A DNA stretch of 64,000 bases from Tillandsia leiboldiana (taxonomy: Eukaryota > Streptophyta > Magnoliopsida > Poales > Bromeliaceae): positions 15,886,584 through 15,950,583 of the forward strand of contig CM055077.1 of assembly GCA_029204045.2 (NCBI GenBank), in the 5' to 3' direction. This document shows, one piece after another, positions 9,845 through 20,041 of the stretch (position 1 is its first letter; each line of letters starts with the position of its first letter). Below the pieces are notes generated by a model, which saw only the letters and a list, made by a program, of their open reading frames with translations, ran no database searches and was not told the origin of the DNA. The position numbers and the translations under genes are program-made.

Positions 9845-10769
9845 CACTTTTTGAAACCATTGCTTAGGTTAGGTTTTGTTTTGTGTTTTTGTTCTTTATC
9901 TATGCTTGTACATAGAACATTAACTAAGTATATGTAATTGACTTTAATTGCATCCTTTCATGTTTTAAGAAATTTATTATGATTTGGATATCATGATAAT
10001 TCATTTGATGCAATGATCATTTATATCAATTAGTTCATCTTTAATTGATCAAAGTCAATTTCTCTCTCAAATGATCTCTTGGTATAGTTTTTATCTTATT
10101 TGACAATTGAGTCAAGTATGAACATGAGATCAATTTATGGTTGAATACTTCATATCTTAAATAATTGATAGCTAATTGAGGGGGAGTTTAATTATTAAAG
10201 TTTCATGCTCAAAAGATGTGGAAAGAGTTACATCCCAATGAGGAGTGTGAAAACTACCACCACATGGAGGAAAGAGCTACCACCTCGGTCGTCCGAGTAC
10301 TGTGTGCAGCTACCACATGGTTACCAAGCATGGTTTTTCTTAGATAAAATGCTTTTTGGAATACTTGACTCTGTCAAATTCCAAGGTTGGTATAAGGTGG
10401 GATTTTTGTTGAAAGATGCTCAAAAAGCCACTCCCTACAATAAATTGACTAGATACATTATCTAACTTATTTGGGATTTCAAACATCTATCGATCTTTGT
10501 GCTTCATTTTCTTTACTAAATTGATGATTTGATAAACGTAGTACTCATTAGATCGTGATTGATGTTTTGAACTTGTTCAACTTTAAAGGATTTAATTTTT
10601 ATAAATTTTCGTTTCATTACTTGGATATTATTGATAGATTTAGCATAATCTATTTCTTTTAACATGAAACGATGATTTTTGTTTAAAGTTGATATACAAA
10701 AATTGCTTACATACTTTTTCTGAATTTTCTGTAATTTTTGCAAATTTTTCTAGAGAAAAAGTTGAAGCT
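9845..10769 (+). other. Conserved pol-ORF3 spacer (element A): purine tract, hairpin, decayed small frame
   Basis: This stretch is conserved in all five copies that reach it. It holds a polypurine run GAGGGGGAG (10178-10186), three copies of a CTACCAC motif, and a perfect 5-bp stem with 4-nt loop, CTCGG-TCGT-CCGAG (10284-10297). After it a short frame encodes KFQGWYKVGFLLKDAQKAT (about 10380-10440). Element B encodes a similar stretch; E, F and G do not keep it open. Role unknown; RNA export, packaging or splicing control are possible. Confidence 0.55.
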
Positions 10770-10880
10770 GATCCGGACTGGAAGAATCCGATCCGGATCC
10801 CGAACGAGCGATTTTCTTGCGAAAGGCCGATCCGGACTGGATTCTCGATCTGATCCGGACCGCGGCTAGGTTTTAATAGA
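10770..10880 (+). promoter_or_regulatory. Putative internal promoter for ORF3 (element A)
   Basis: Four TCCGGA-core sites of the LTR type, including GATCCGGATC with the adjoining CCCGAAC, are followed by CGCGGCTAGG and TTTTAATAGA (10871-10880). Element B has TATATAAAAC and elements E, F and G have TTATAAAAC on the opposite strand at the equivalent place, so the TATA box here looks decayed. Confidence 0.55.
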
Positions 10881-10997
10881 AACGAAGGGTATTTGATTTC
10901 TTTTTACCTCAAGCTTCTGTTTCTAACATCCCAGTTCTTCTCTCTCTAGAATCCAACAGATTTGGACTCTTCCTAACTCAAGTTCTTTCGATTTCAA

Positions 10998-11377
10998 GTA
11001 AGTTTCTTTGATCAAAACTGGAATTTTTCATTGTTTTGCTCTGTTCTTCAAAACATGAATGAAATTCATGCCTCTAATTCAATTTTGAACGGTTTTTGGT
11101 CAAATTTCTTTTGAAATAAGAACTCTGGAAAGATTAGTTTTGTTTGTATGCCTTGTATTTTCTTTGTTTGTATGCCTTGTATTTTCTTTGATCAAATCCG
11201 GTTTTAGGGCATATTATGAGAATTTTTGAAAATCATGGAATTGATCTATTTTTAAAATTCTTTTTGCAAAACTAACTTGATTCCTAGTCTCCGTGCACGA
11301 TGATGATTGTTTGGGTACAATTTTTCAAATTTTTGAAAATTAAACAATTTTTCGAGTTCTTGAGTTCTTGCTCGCAG
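10998..11377 (+). other. Predicted intron in the ORF3 leader (element A)
   Basis: CAA|GTAAGTTT marks the 5' end and a T-rich tract ending TGCTCGCAG|GAT the 3' end, giving 380 nt. Both ends are kept in B, E, F and G at the same places, with lengths of 382-388 nt. The intron lies between the putative internal promoter and the ORF3 start codon. Use of these sites is inferred. Confidence 0.6.
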
Positions 11378-11406
11378 GATCTTTGTTTTCAAACGCACTA
11401 GCAAAG

Positions 11407-12817
11407 ATGGTTTTCGGATGGATACTAGTGCTCATTGCAGCCATGGTAGGAACACGAGCAACGAATAAGCTAAAAAGAGCAAAGAAAACTCAAGAGGAAG
11501 GGGAGTATGTCCCTGTGGATGACTCAGATACGGAATCCAAGGATTGGGACAAGATCTTGGAAGAAACAGCAGCATTGGCTGCAGCGGCAGAGAAGAGAAA
11601 AGCACCTGCAACTTCAAAGGCGAAGACACCGCCTACTGCTGCCGAAAAAGGGAAAGCTCCAATGGAACCAACTACGATATCAACGAAAAGGAAGAGCGTT
11701 GCTCGAAAGAGGGGTAGAGCACGAGGAATTTCAATCGAAGAGCCACTTGCAAGTGAGCCCCCTCCACGGGAATATGTGCACATCAGCTCCGAAAGGATAA
11801 AGGATTTTGAGAAGAGGGAATGCATTGGTGAGCGACATGTAAATGTCAAAGCACTCACGGATCGTTCAAAAGTGTTTGGAACACTTTTTGATCAAGCAGG
11901 ACTTGCTCCCATCTGCAATTTCCCGGAGACATCTGGATACTGTCTTCACCTTGTGAGGATATTTTATCAATGTGCTACAAATCTTCAAGATCAGGAGGAC
12001 GGACCCAAAGAATTTCACACAACGGTCCGAAATGTGAAACTGAAAATAACGCCTCAAGTAATTGGTGAGGTGTTAGGAATGAATTGATGGGATTCATTAC
12101 TTGAAAGGGCACGTAATGACTAACACAACCTGGAGAACGATTGTAGATGGAATCTGTCTACCTGATACTCGGTCGGCGGGAAATTCTGTTCTCTCAAAAG
12201 AACTTCGACCTGAGTACCGATATCTGAACTTTATAGTTTGCTACAACATTCTACCAAACATGCAAACTAAAGTTCTTCGATGGGATAGAATGTTATTTCT
12301 CTATCTTCTTGGGAACCCTACTGCTGCCTTGGGATCGAACTTCAATATACCTTATCTGATTTGGTCGCGGATGGCGAGATATGTGGAGAATGCACATCCA
12401 ACGGAGCGACTACCATTCCCAATGATAATCATGCGCATCTTTAAGAAATTCAACGTCGATACTGCATCATCGGCGTACATGCACAGCTTGGGAACCATCA
12501 ATGACTCTACCATTGTGAAGTCACTCTCGACCAAACCGGATGAAAGCCCAACACCGCCAAGGAGCAAGAGACCCATAGCAACAGCTTCAGCACCACCAGC
12601 AGCAGCAGCAACTTCAACTTCAGAGGATGATGCCTCTGTCACATCGATCTACAAAGAACAACAACGACTCTCGTCGGAGCAAGAGCGAATGTCTAATGAA
12701 TTCGTGAAGATGACTTCAGACATAGGAGAATTGAAGAAGAAACACAAATCTCTGGCCAAGTTGGTCAAAAAGATTTTTCAAAAGCTTGGTTGCAGCAGCT
12801 CCGAGGATTCCGACTGA
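11407..12817 (+). pseudogene. ORF3, long form, frameshifted (element A)
   Basis: This is the extra ORF downstream of pol. The start ATG at 11407 opens with a hydrophobic segment (MVFGWILVLIAAMVG), then a Lys/Ala/Pro-rich basic linker, then a globular part resembling plant transposon-associated proteins (LRPEYRYLNFIVCYN and MLFLYLLGNP blocks), and a C-terminal coiled coil. A small deletion near 12080 shifts the frame; it resumes by 12101. Sireviruses are known to carry an env-like ORF here, but no viral glycoprotein feature beyond the hydrophobic N-terminus is visible. The domain match is from memory (Pfam 'putative plant transposon protein'). Confidence 0.75.
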
Positions 12818-12933
12818 TATCTTACCTTGTGTTGTTCTAATAATTTTCCTGTTTTGCAGGTTTTTAGTTTTAGTTCTTACAATTTTTGAACTTTGACTCC
12901 CTTGATTTTTGTAATTTTGGCTAGCTTCAGTGA

Positions 12934-12953
12934 CAAAAAGGGGGAGAGAGAGA
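12934..12953 (+). promoter_or_regulatory. Internal polypurine tract (element A)
   Basis: AAAAAGGGGGAGAGAGAGAC lies about 540 bp before the 3' tract and follows TGAC as in other copies. Multiple polypurine tracts are a described Sirevirus feature and could serve as extra plus-strand primers. Confidence 0.6.
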
Positions 12954-13480
12954 CATATGGACAATTTCTCAATGTGTTTTGTGAGAACTTTGGACAATTT
13001 CTCAAACAACTTTGGGAACTTTAAACTTTGGAAACCTTGAACTTTGAAGGTAAGAAAGGTAAGTTGTAATGCATGCCCCGACTAACTATTCGACTAACTA
13101 TTTGGGCATGTAATATTACTAACAAGTTGTTTGATGACTAACATACTTATGACATTTGGAATTTAATGCTTAGATGATATGTGAATTGCTTGTATTGCTT
13201 ATCTCAATACATATCTGATTTTGGAAATGTCATGGTGAGTATAAACTCTATCTCTCTAATTAATTTGAATTTTTAAAATTTTGAGGAATCTAACGATTTC
13301 TTTTGTCAAGAATTATTTCTTTTGCAGAGAGTACAAACGTCTAAGTCTATAGTCTGTTTTAGGAGTTTATCTCTTGTATTTTATTTGGATTATAATTGTA
13401 AACTTTTATTGTATGGTGATAACAACAAAAATATCTTTTTGAATTTCTTTGAGTGGATTTTGTTTTGTCACGAAACCGCC

Positions 13481-13492
13481 AAAGGGGGAGAT
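13481..13492 (+). promoter_or_regulatory. 3' polypurine tract (element A)
   Basis: AAAGGGGGAGAT directly abuts the 3' LTR at 13493 and would prime plus-strand DNA synthesis. The same tract abuts the 3' LTRs of B, E and F. Confidence 0.9.
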
Positions 13493-14759
13493 TGTTAAGG
13501 AATTTGTGTTGGCGTATTTCGTGAAAGTGTTTAAGACTTGAAGATTGAGGATGAAGCTTTTTGGATCATATACCTCAATCTCAAGAAAGAAGAATTCAAA
13601 AGGATCAGGTACGTTTAACTAAATAATTTTGGTGATCCGAATACTTCTTATAGTGTAGAAACACTTGGATGGATTTTTAATTGCATAAAAATAAAAAATT
13701 GCACATGTAATATGTTCAGGATCCGGATCAGGGCATTCCAGTCCGGACCCCGAACATAGTTTAGTTCATGCGGAATTTTAGTCCGGACCTCCCCTGTTTC
13801 AGTCCGGACCCCGAACATGGATTCTGCAGAAATCGCCTGAACAGTCCGGACTGCCCACATTTCAGTCCGGACCCCGAACATATTTTCCTGGAAAAGTTCT
13901 GTTTAATGACGACAGTCCGGACCCAACTTATTCCAATCCGGACCGTCGACCCGGAAAATTCCAGATAAGGTAGTTTTTGATTCTTATCCTCTTCCAAAGG
14001 TTTCTAACCTATAAATAAACCGTAATTTCATCTTTTAGGGTAATCCAAAAATTAACAGAGAAAACCGGAAAAACTTAGAAAAATCCACATATAGAGAAGA
14101 AAGGAAAAAACTAGATCTATTCTATGTTTCTTCATCTATATTAATTAATTTGATTCTAGGGTTTCAAAACTCAGATCTCTTGTAGAATCAAATTAATGAA
14201 TACTTAGATGGTATTTCCGATCTATCTTTGATCTAAGTATTCGGAGGATTTTCACCACCAACAAACAACGATTTTGCCAAAAATCGGCGCGTGGATTCGC
14301 GTGGCCTTGTGGACTCAAGGTGCTACCGTTTCGTGGATTCGAAGCGAGGTGCGTTCGTGGATTCGAGACGTACTACTTGGTGGAGACCGTGGATTCGGTT
14401 GACGTCGTGGATTCGACGTTGGACGCTGTGGATTCGGTGTTGGACGCAAATCGTGGATTCGAGGCGCGTTGTGGAGCGAGCGGCGAAGATCTACTTGGAG
14501 CGTACGGTAAAGGTTGAGTCGTGTGTGTGCGTTATATCACCTTGTACGTGTTTGATCTTAGTGGATTTCACCGTGTGATCGGTCCCGTGGTTTTTTACTC
14601 CTGGATTGGAGTTTTCCACGTAAAATCTCTGCGTGTTATTTACTTTTCCGCATTAGGGTTATTTTTACGCAAAGATTTTGGTGTGTTTATTGTTTACACC
14701 TATTCACCCCCTCTAGGTGTTTTTTCCCCTATTCAGATCCATATTTAACATAACCCACA
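13493..14759 (+). repeat. 3' LTR of copia element A
   Basis: Partner of 6051-7319 with the same ends and internal order. It has a TATA box at 14010-14019. Some differences from the 5' copy remove or create CpG (for example GGATTTGAGG against GGATTCGAGG). Confidence 0.93.
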
Positions 14760-14893
14760 GATATGACGCTTTGCGAAGTTATTTTATCCAAGAAGTGCCG
14801 TATGGAGGACGATTTGTAGGCTACATTCCGGATGAAGTCAGCTGTTATTGGCTCGTCCGGCCTTATTCCTGCCATCCTATTAAGTATGTGCAT
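14760..14893 (-). pseudogene. Ulp1/C48-like protease pseudogene, 5' exon part
   Basis: On the minus strand an exon opens after a splice acceptor (TTTTATATCCAG) at 14893 and reads 44 codons without a stop, including RPDEPITADFIRNVAYKSSS. It stops at element A and continues in the same frame at 6045 on the other side of A. Excluding one copy of the 5-bp target duplication, the two parts give 90 in-frame codons up to the donor site at 5909. Upstream exons were not identified. Confidence 0.65.
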
Positions 14894-15546
14894 CTGGATA
14901 TAAAAAGGATTATAGTTACAACATCAATACAATAAAATATTATTTAGAATCTTGTTCACTTTAAATGGTTATAGCGACAACAGGTTTGAAATAAAGAAAT
15001 TATGGTGGATAATGCAACATAAGTAAAAAAGACACAAGGTCATATAATAGAGAATAAATATTGGTTGACTACTATATTGTGACAGGATATAGGCTTTTCT
15101 ATTTCGGCATTCTATTTGTGCAATATATCTTGGATCTGACTTTGATGTCACGGTATAAGAGAACAAAATTGTGTTGGCCTGTACATTCTAATTTATCATA
15201 TGTATTGTCCCTAATGCAGTCAGTCCTGTTTATAATGGAGCTATTCAGCATTTTTTCCATCTTTTTGCATTGATTGCTTCTTTTCGGTTAACTCCATGCA
15301 TCTATTTCAATCTGAAGCAAACTGTGCATATATCTCCTGTTGTTTAGGGGTTTCAAAATGTCATTGGTTTAGTTGTCCAAAATATTGATCCTATCTATAT
15401 ATTCCTAACCGAAACAGCTATATTCCTAACCAAAATAGCTATATATACAAAATAGCTATATTTTATCATAATATGACTCGTATACTTCTTGCTTCAATTA
15501 CTGAGATATGTACGTAAATGTTACTTAGAAAAAGTAATCTAGTAAT
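14894..15546. other. AT-rich flank, nothing recognised
   Basis: This would hold upstream intron or exon sequence of the protease pseudogene on the minus strand. A 45-codon open stretch around 15110-15260 (minus) has no recognisable motif. No transposon ends were seen until the LTR of element B at 15547. Confidence 0.5.
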
Positions 15547-16885
15547 TGTTGGGTTATGTATAATTGGATCTAAATAAGGGAAAAAACACCTAGAGGGGGG
15601 TGAATAGGTGTAAACAATAAACACTCAAAAATCTTTGCGAAATAAAACCCAATGCGGAAAAATAAATAACACGCAGAGATTTTTACGTGGAAAACTCCAA
15701 ACCGGAGTAAAAAAAACCACGGGACCGATAACACGGTGAAATCCACTAGAATTAAACACGTACAAGGTGATATACCGTACTCACAGACGACTCAACCTTT
15801 TCCATACGCTCCTAGTTGATCTTCTCCGCTCGCTCCGCAACGCTTCTCGAATCCACGATTTGCGTCCAACGCCGAATCCACGGCGTCCAACGTCGAATCC
15901 ACGACGTCTGACCGAATCCACGGTCTTCACCCAGTAGCATGCTTCGAATCCACGAACGTACCTCGCTCCGAATCCACGAGAGCGGTTGCACCTTGAATCC
16001 ACAAGGCCACGCGAGTCCACGCGCCGATTTGGGATAAATCGTTGATTTTTGGGTGGTGATGATCCGCCGAATACTTAGATTAGAAATAGATCGGAAATAC
16101 CATCTAAGTATTCATTGATTTGATTCTACTCAGAATATGAGTATGAAAACCTAGAATCAATTCAATCAATATAGATGAAGAAACATAAGATTAAATCTAG
16201 TATTTCCTTTCTTCTCTATAGGTGGATTTATTTGGCCGTCTTTTGTTTTATTTGGCTTTTACGGCTTATACGGCTTGCCCTAGAAAAATGAATCATAGGG
16301 TCTATTTATAGGTTAGAAACCCTTGGAAAAAGATAAGAATCAAAACTAACCTTTTCTGGAATTTTACATGACGGCGATCCGGATCGGAGTTCGGCGATCC
16401 GAATTGCAGTAGCGAGAAAGACAGTTTCCAGAAAAACGAAGGTTCGGGATCCGGATCGAAGTGGCTGATCCGGATCGTTCATACAGTTCACCAAACACCA
16501 ACGTTCGGGATCCGGATTGAAAAGCCTGATCCGGATCGTCCAAATAAAATGGTAAAACCAGTGTTCGGGATCCGGATCAAAAGAGGCTACGATCCGGATT
16601 GAACTTGTGTATGAACGAACACCCTTCGGGATCCGGATTGGAAAGTCTGATCCGGATCCTGAACATGTCCCATGTCCATTTTTTTATTTTTATGCAATCA
16701 GAAATTCATCCAAGTGTTTCTACACTATAAGAAGTATTCGGATCACCAAAAATATTAAGTTAAACATACCTGATCCTTTTGAATTCTTCTTTCTTGAGAT
16801 TGAGTTATATGATCCAACCTTCTTTACCTTCAATCTTCAAGACTTAACCGAATTCACGAAATACGCCAACTCAAATTCCGTAACA
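15547..16885 (-). repeat. 3' LTR of copia element B
   Basis: On the minus strand it runs from TGTTACGGAATTTGAG (16885) to CCCAACA (15547). The polypurine tract (16886-16897) adjoins it. It has CCGG sites of the GATCCGGATC type, the GTGGATTCG array and the two leader hairpins, the first with one mismatch. Confidence 0.9.
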
Positions 16886-17641
16886 ATCTCCCCCTTTGGC
16901 GGTTTCGTGACAAAACATAAATCCACTCAAGAAAATTCAAAAAGATATTTTTGTTGCTATCACCATACAACAAAAATTTACAATGAGATCCGAATAAAGA
17001 TAGATACATGAGTTAAACTCCTAAAACAGACTCTAGACTTAGACATCTGTACTCTCTGCAAAAGAAATCATTCTTGACAAAAGAAATCGTTAGATATCTC
17101 AAGAATTTTATGTCATTCAAAAACCATACACAGAGATGAAGTTTATACTCATTTATGCTTATCATGACATTTATACATTCAGATATGTAATTAGATCATA
17201 ATTAAAAACCAACATATCTTCTATGCAATCAAGATCCAAATGTCACAAACTTGTTAGTAAACATCAACTTGTTAGTTATATTACATGCCCAAATAGTTAA
17301 TCGAATAGTTAGTCGAGGCATGCATTCAAACCAATGCAAAACCAAAAGTTGAAGTTATACTTACCTTTCAAGTTGAGGTTATACTTACCTCCATAGTTTC
17401 AAGTTTCTCACAAACATTGTATCATTGTTTATACTTCTCTCTCCCCCTTTTTGTCACAAAAGTTAGCCAAAAATTACCAAAATGGAGAGAATAGTTAACA
17501 GTTCAAGTACCAAAAGTTTGAGAACTAAAAACTAAAAACTAAAACTTAAAAACCTGCGCAAAGAAAAGATTAAAAATCTGTAAGAAGAGAAAAAAAAAAA
17601 AAAAAAAAAAAAAAAACTTTGAGAAATCCTTTAAGCACAAA
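16886..17641 (-). other. Non-coding 3' region of element B with two polypurine tracts
   Basis: The 3' polypurine tract is at 16886-16897 and an internal one at about 17436-17452 (AAAGGGGGAG on the minus strand). A run of about 27 A (17590-17616), T on the element's strand, lies just past ORF3. The rest is AT-rich and matches the same region of the other copies. Confidence 0.7.
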
Positions 17642-18466
17642 TCAATCATCTGATTCTGAGTCTTCAGAGGCACTACATCCCAGTTTGTTCAGAATTCCTT
17701 TAAGCATTCCCAAAATTTTAGAACATTCTTGTTTCATCCTATGTATGTCCGTGGACATCTTTCTGAGTTCCATAGCCAGTTTAGCTTGTTCTCGATTGAT
17801 GGAAGACACTAAGTTTGCCTTTTGGTTGAATTTTCTGGAACTTGAAGAACGTTGTGTGACAGCTGACGGTGCTGTCTGACCTTCATTCCGAGGAGATCTT
17901 CTTGGCAGAGAATGTGAACTGTCAAGAGGTTCATTGATTTGAATTCCATTGCTTGGCGAATTCTTTTTCTTTGTGTACTGCTTAAAACTTGAGGAAGACT
18001 TCATCAGCTTCTTGTTCTTTAGGTAAAGCTTATTTTCTTCATCAATACCTTGTTGTACTTCATCAAGAAATGTGTCCCAATCTTCTTCATCTTCAGACTC
18101 AGTTTCAATTTGAGGAATATTCTTTGTTTCCTCTTGACATGGTTCATTTATTTCAATACCTCATGCTCGTCCAAGCCGTCGAGCAAGTCTTTTTCTTTTT
18201 AAGGAGATGGATGAAGAGGTCATTAGTGCTTTTCCTTTTTCAGCAGCAGTAGGCGGAGCCTTTGCCGTTTCTGCAGGCGCTTTTCCCTTCGAAGCAGTGG
18301 GTGCAGTTGCTTCAACTTGCAACTCATCCCAATCGATCGATTCCGTCTCAGATTCAGTATCGGAATCATCCTTTGTTTTCTTCGCCTTCTTAGCCCTCTT
18401 GGGCTTGATAGTATCTCTAGTATGGACCACAGTAGCCAGAAGAAAAATGATCCAGGTGATCACCAT
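17642..18466 (-). pseudogene. ORF3, hybrid form with one stop (element B)
   Basis: It starts at the ATG at 18464-18466 (MVITWIIFLLATVVH, hydrophobic). The first half matches the long ORF3 of F: basic linker, ESIDWDELQVEA, then GRA. A TGA at 18161-18163 stands where F has arginine (CGA to TGA). The frame then continues into a second half matching the short ORF3 of E (WD-F-DEVQQ-IDEEN, KKLMKS, a coiled-coil tail ending in acidic residues). The central plant-transposon-like domain is absent. The ORF is therefore a junction of two ORF3 types, broken by one point mutation. Confidence 0.75.
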
Positions 18467-18496
18467 TGCTACTAGTTTCTTGTGAGAAAGGAAATC

Positions 18497-19110
18497 CTGT
18501 GAGCCACAGCTCAACAACACGAAAAATTGTTAATTTTCAAAAATTTGAAAGATTGTACCCAAACAATCATTATCGTGTAGAGAGACTAAGAATCAAATTA
18601 GTTTTGCAAAAAGAATTTTAAAAATAGATCAATTGCATGATTTTCGAAAATTCCCATTATATGCCCTAAAACCGAAATTTTTGAAATCGAAGCCCAAAAA
18701 TCCGTTTATCTTGAGAATATCTAGCATATAATCAAAACTAATCTACCCAGAGTTCTTATTTCAAAGGAAATTTGATCAAAAACCATCCACAAACGAAATA
18801 GATACAAGAATTTCTTCACGTTTTGAGGAAGAATATGAAAAACTGTGAAAAACCGAGATTTTGATCAATAAAACTTACTTGGAATCGAAGAACTTGAGTT
18901 TGAAAGCTTCCAAGATGGATGAAATCTAGAGAGAGAAGCTCTGGAGTCTTTGGAACAAAAGATTGAAGTAAAAAGAAATCAAAACCCTTTTGTTCTATAT
19001 AAAACCCTAGCCGCGATCCGGATCATTTCGTGAATCCGATCCGGATCGGCTACCCGCAGAGAATATCTGCGTTCGGGATCTGGATCGGCAGGTCCAATCC
19101 GGATCGGCTC
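18497..19110 (-). promoter_or_regulatory. ORF3 promoter and leader intron (element B)
   Basis: On the minus strand, CCGG sites at about 19014-19110 precede CGCGGCTAGGG and a TATA box (GTTTTATATAG, 18996-19006). A leader exon then ends at a GTAAGTTT donor (18871-18878), and a 382-nt intron ends at an ACAG acceptor (18497). ORF3 follows after 30 nt. The order is identical in A, E, F and G. Confidence 0.6.
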
Positions 19111-20041
19111 CAACTTTTTCTTTAGAAAAATTTAGAAAAATTCCATAAAATCCAGAAAAAGTATGTAAGCACTTTTGTGTATCAACTTTAAATAAAAATC
19201 ATCGTTTCATACAACAAGAAATAGATTATGCCAAATCTATCAATAACATCCAACAAATGAAACGAAAATTTATAAAAATTAAATCCCTTAAAGTTGAACA
19301 ACTTCAATTACATCTAACTTGATCTTATGAGTAATGCCTTTATCAAATCATCAATTCGGTAAAGAAAATGAAATACAAAGATCAATAGATGTCTGAAATC
19401 CCAAATATGGTAGATAATATATCTAGACAATCTGTTGAAGAGAGTGGCTCTTTGAGCATCTTTCATTAAAATTCCCACCTTATACCAACCTTGAAATTTT
19501 GACAGAGTCAAGTATTTCAACATGCATTTTACTTAATCAAACTTGAAAAACCTTGCTTGGTATACATGTGGTAGCTGCACACAGTACTCGGACGACCGAG
19601 GTGGTAGCTCTTTCCTCCATGTGGTGGTAGTTTTCACACTCCTCATTGGGATGTAACTCTTTCAACATCTTTTGAGCATAATACTTTTTCTTTGACTCCC
19701 CCTCAATTGGCTATCAATTATTTAAGATATAAAGTATTCAGCCAAAAATTGATCTCGATTTCATACTCGACTAAATAGTCAAATAAGATAATAACTATAC
19801 CAAGAGATCATTGAGAGAGAAATTGACTTTGATCAAAACAAAGATGAGTTAATTGACATAAATGATCATTGCATCAAATGAAACATTATGATATCTAAAG
19901 CATAATAGATTTCTAAATATATAAAAGGATGCAGTTAAAGTCAATAAAACTAATGCTCAATTAATGTTCTATGTCTAAGCATAGATAATGAACAAAAACA
20001 CAAAAACAAAACCTAACCTAAGCAAGAGTTTCAAAAAGAGG
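19111..20041 (-). other. Conserved pol-ORF3 spacer (element B)
   Basis: It contains the perfect hairpin CTCGG-ACGA-CCGAG (19587-19600, plus-strand reading), the CTACCAC-type repeats, a polypurine run (GAGGGGGAG on the minus strand, about 19695-19704), and a small minus-strand frame (19314-19523) with KFQGWYKVGILMKDAQRAT, similar to the one in element A. Confidence 0.55.

Larger units (their letters stand above)
6051..14759 (+). mobile_element. Copia (Sirevirus-like) element A, complete ends, deleted pol
   Basis: This 8.7-kb element has 1269- and 1267-bp LTRs that differ at roughly two dozen positions by eye (about 2%), so it is moderately young. It is flanked by GAGAT (6046-6050) and GATAT (14760-14764), a 5-bp target duplication with one change. 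Removing the element and one copy of the duplication restores the frame of the C48-like exon it interrupts. Gag is joined directly to RNase H by loss of about 2.7 kb relative to element F. A third ORF follows. It is non-autonomous. Confidence 0.92.

Noticed and set aside
14894..15546. Further exons of the C48-like pseudogene
   Set aside because: One 45-codon open stretch exists on the minus strand, but no motif or convincing splice sites support it.
17590..17616. Poly(A) run of about 27 bases as the tail of a processed retrogene
   Set aside because: On the strand of ORF3 it is a T run, and there is no target duplication or spliced gene copy beside it.
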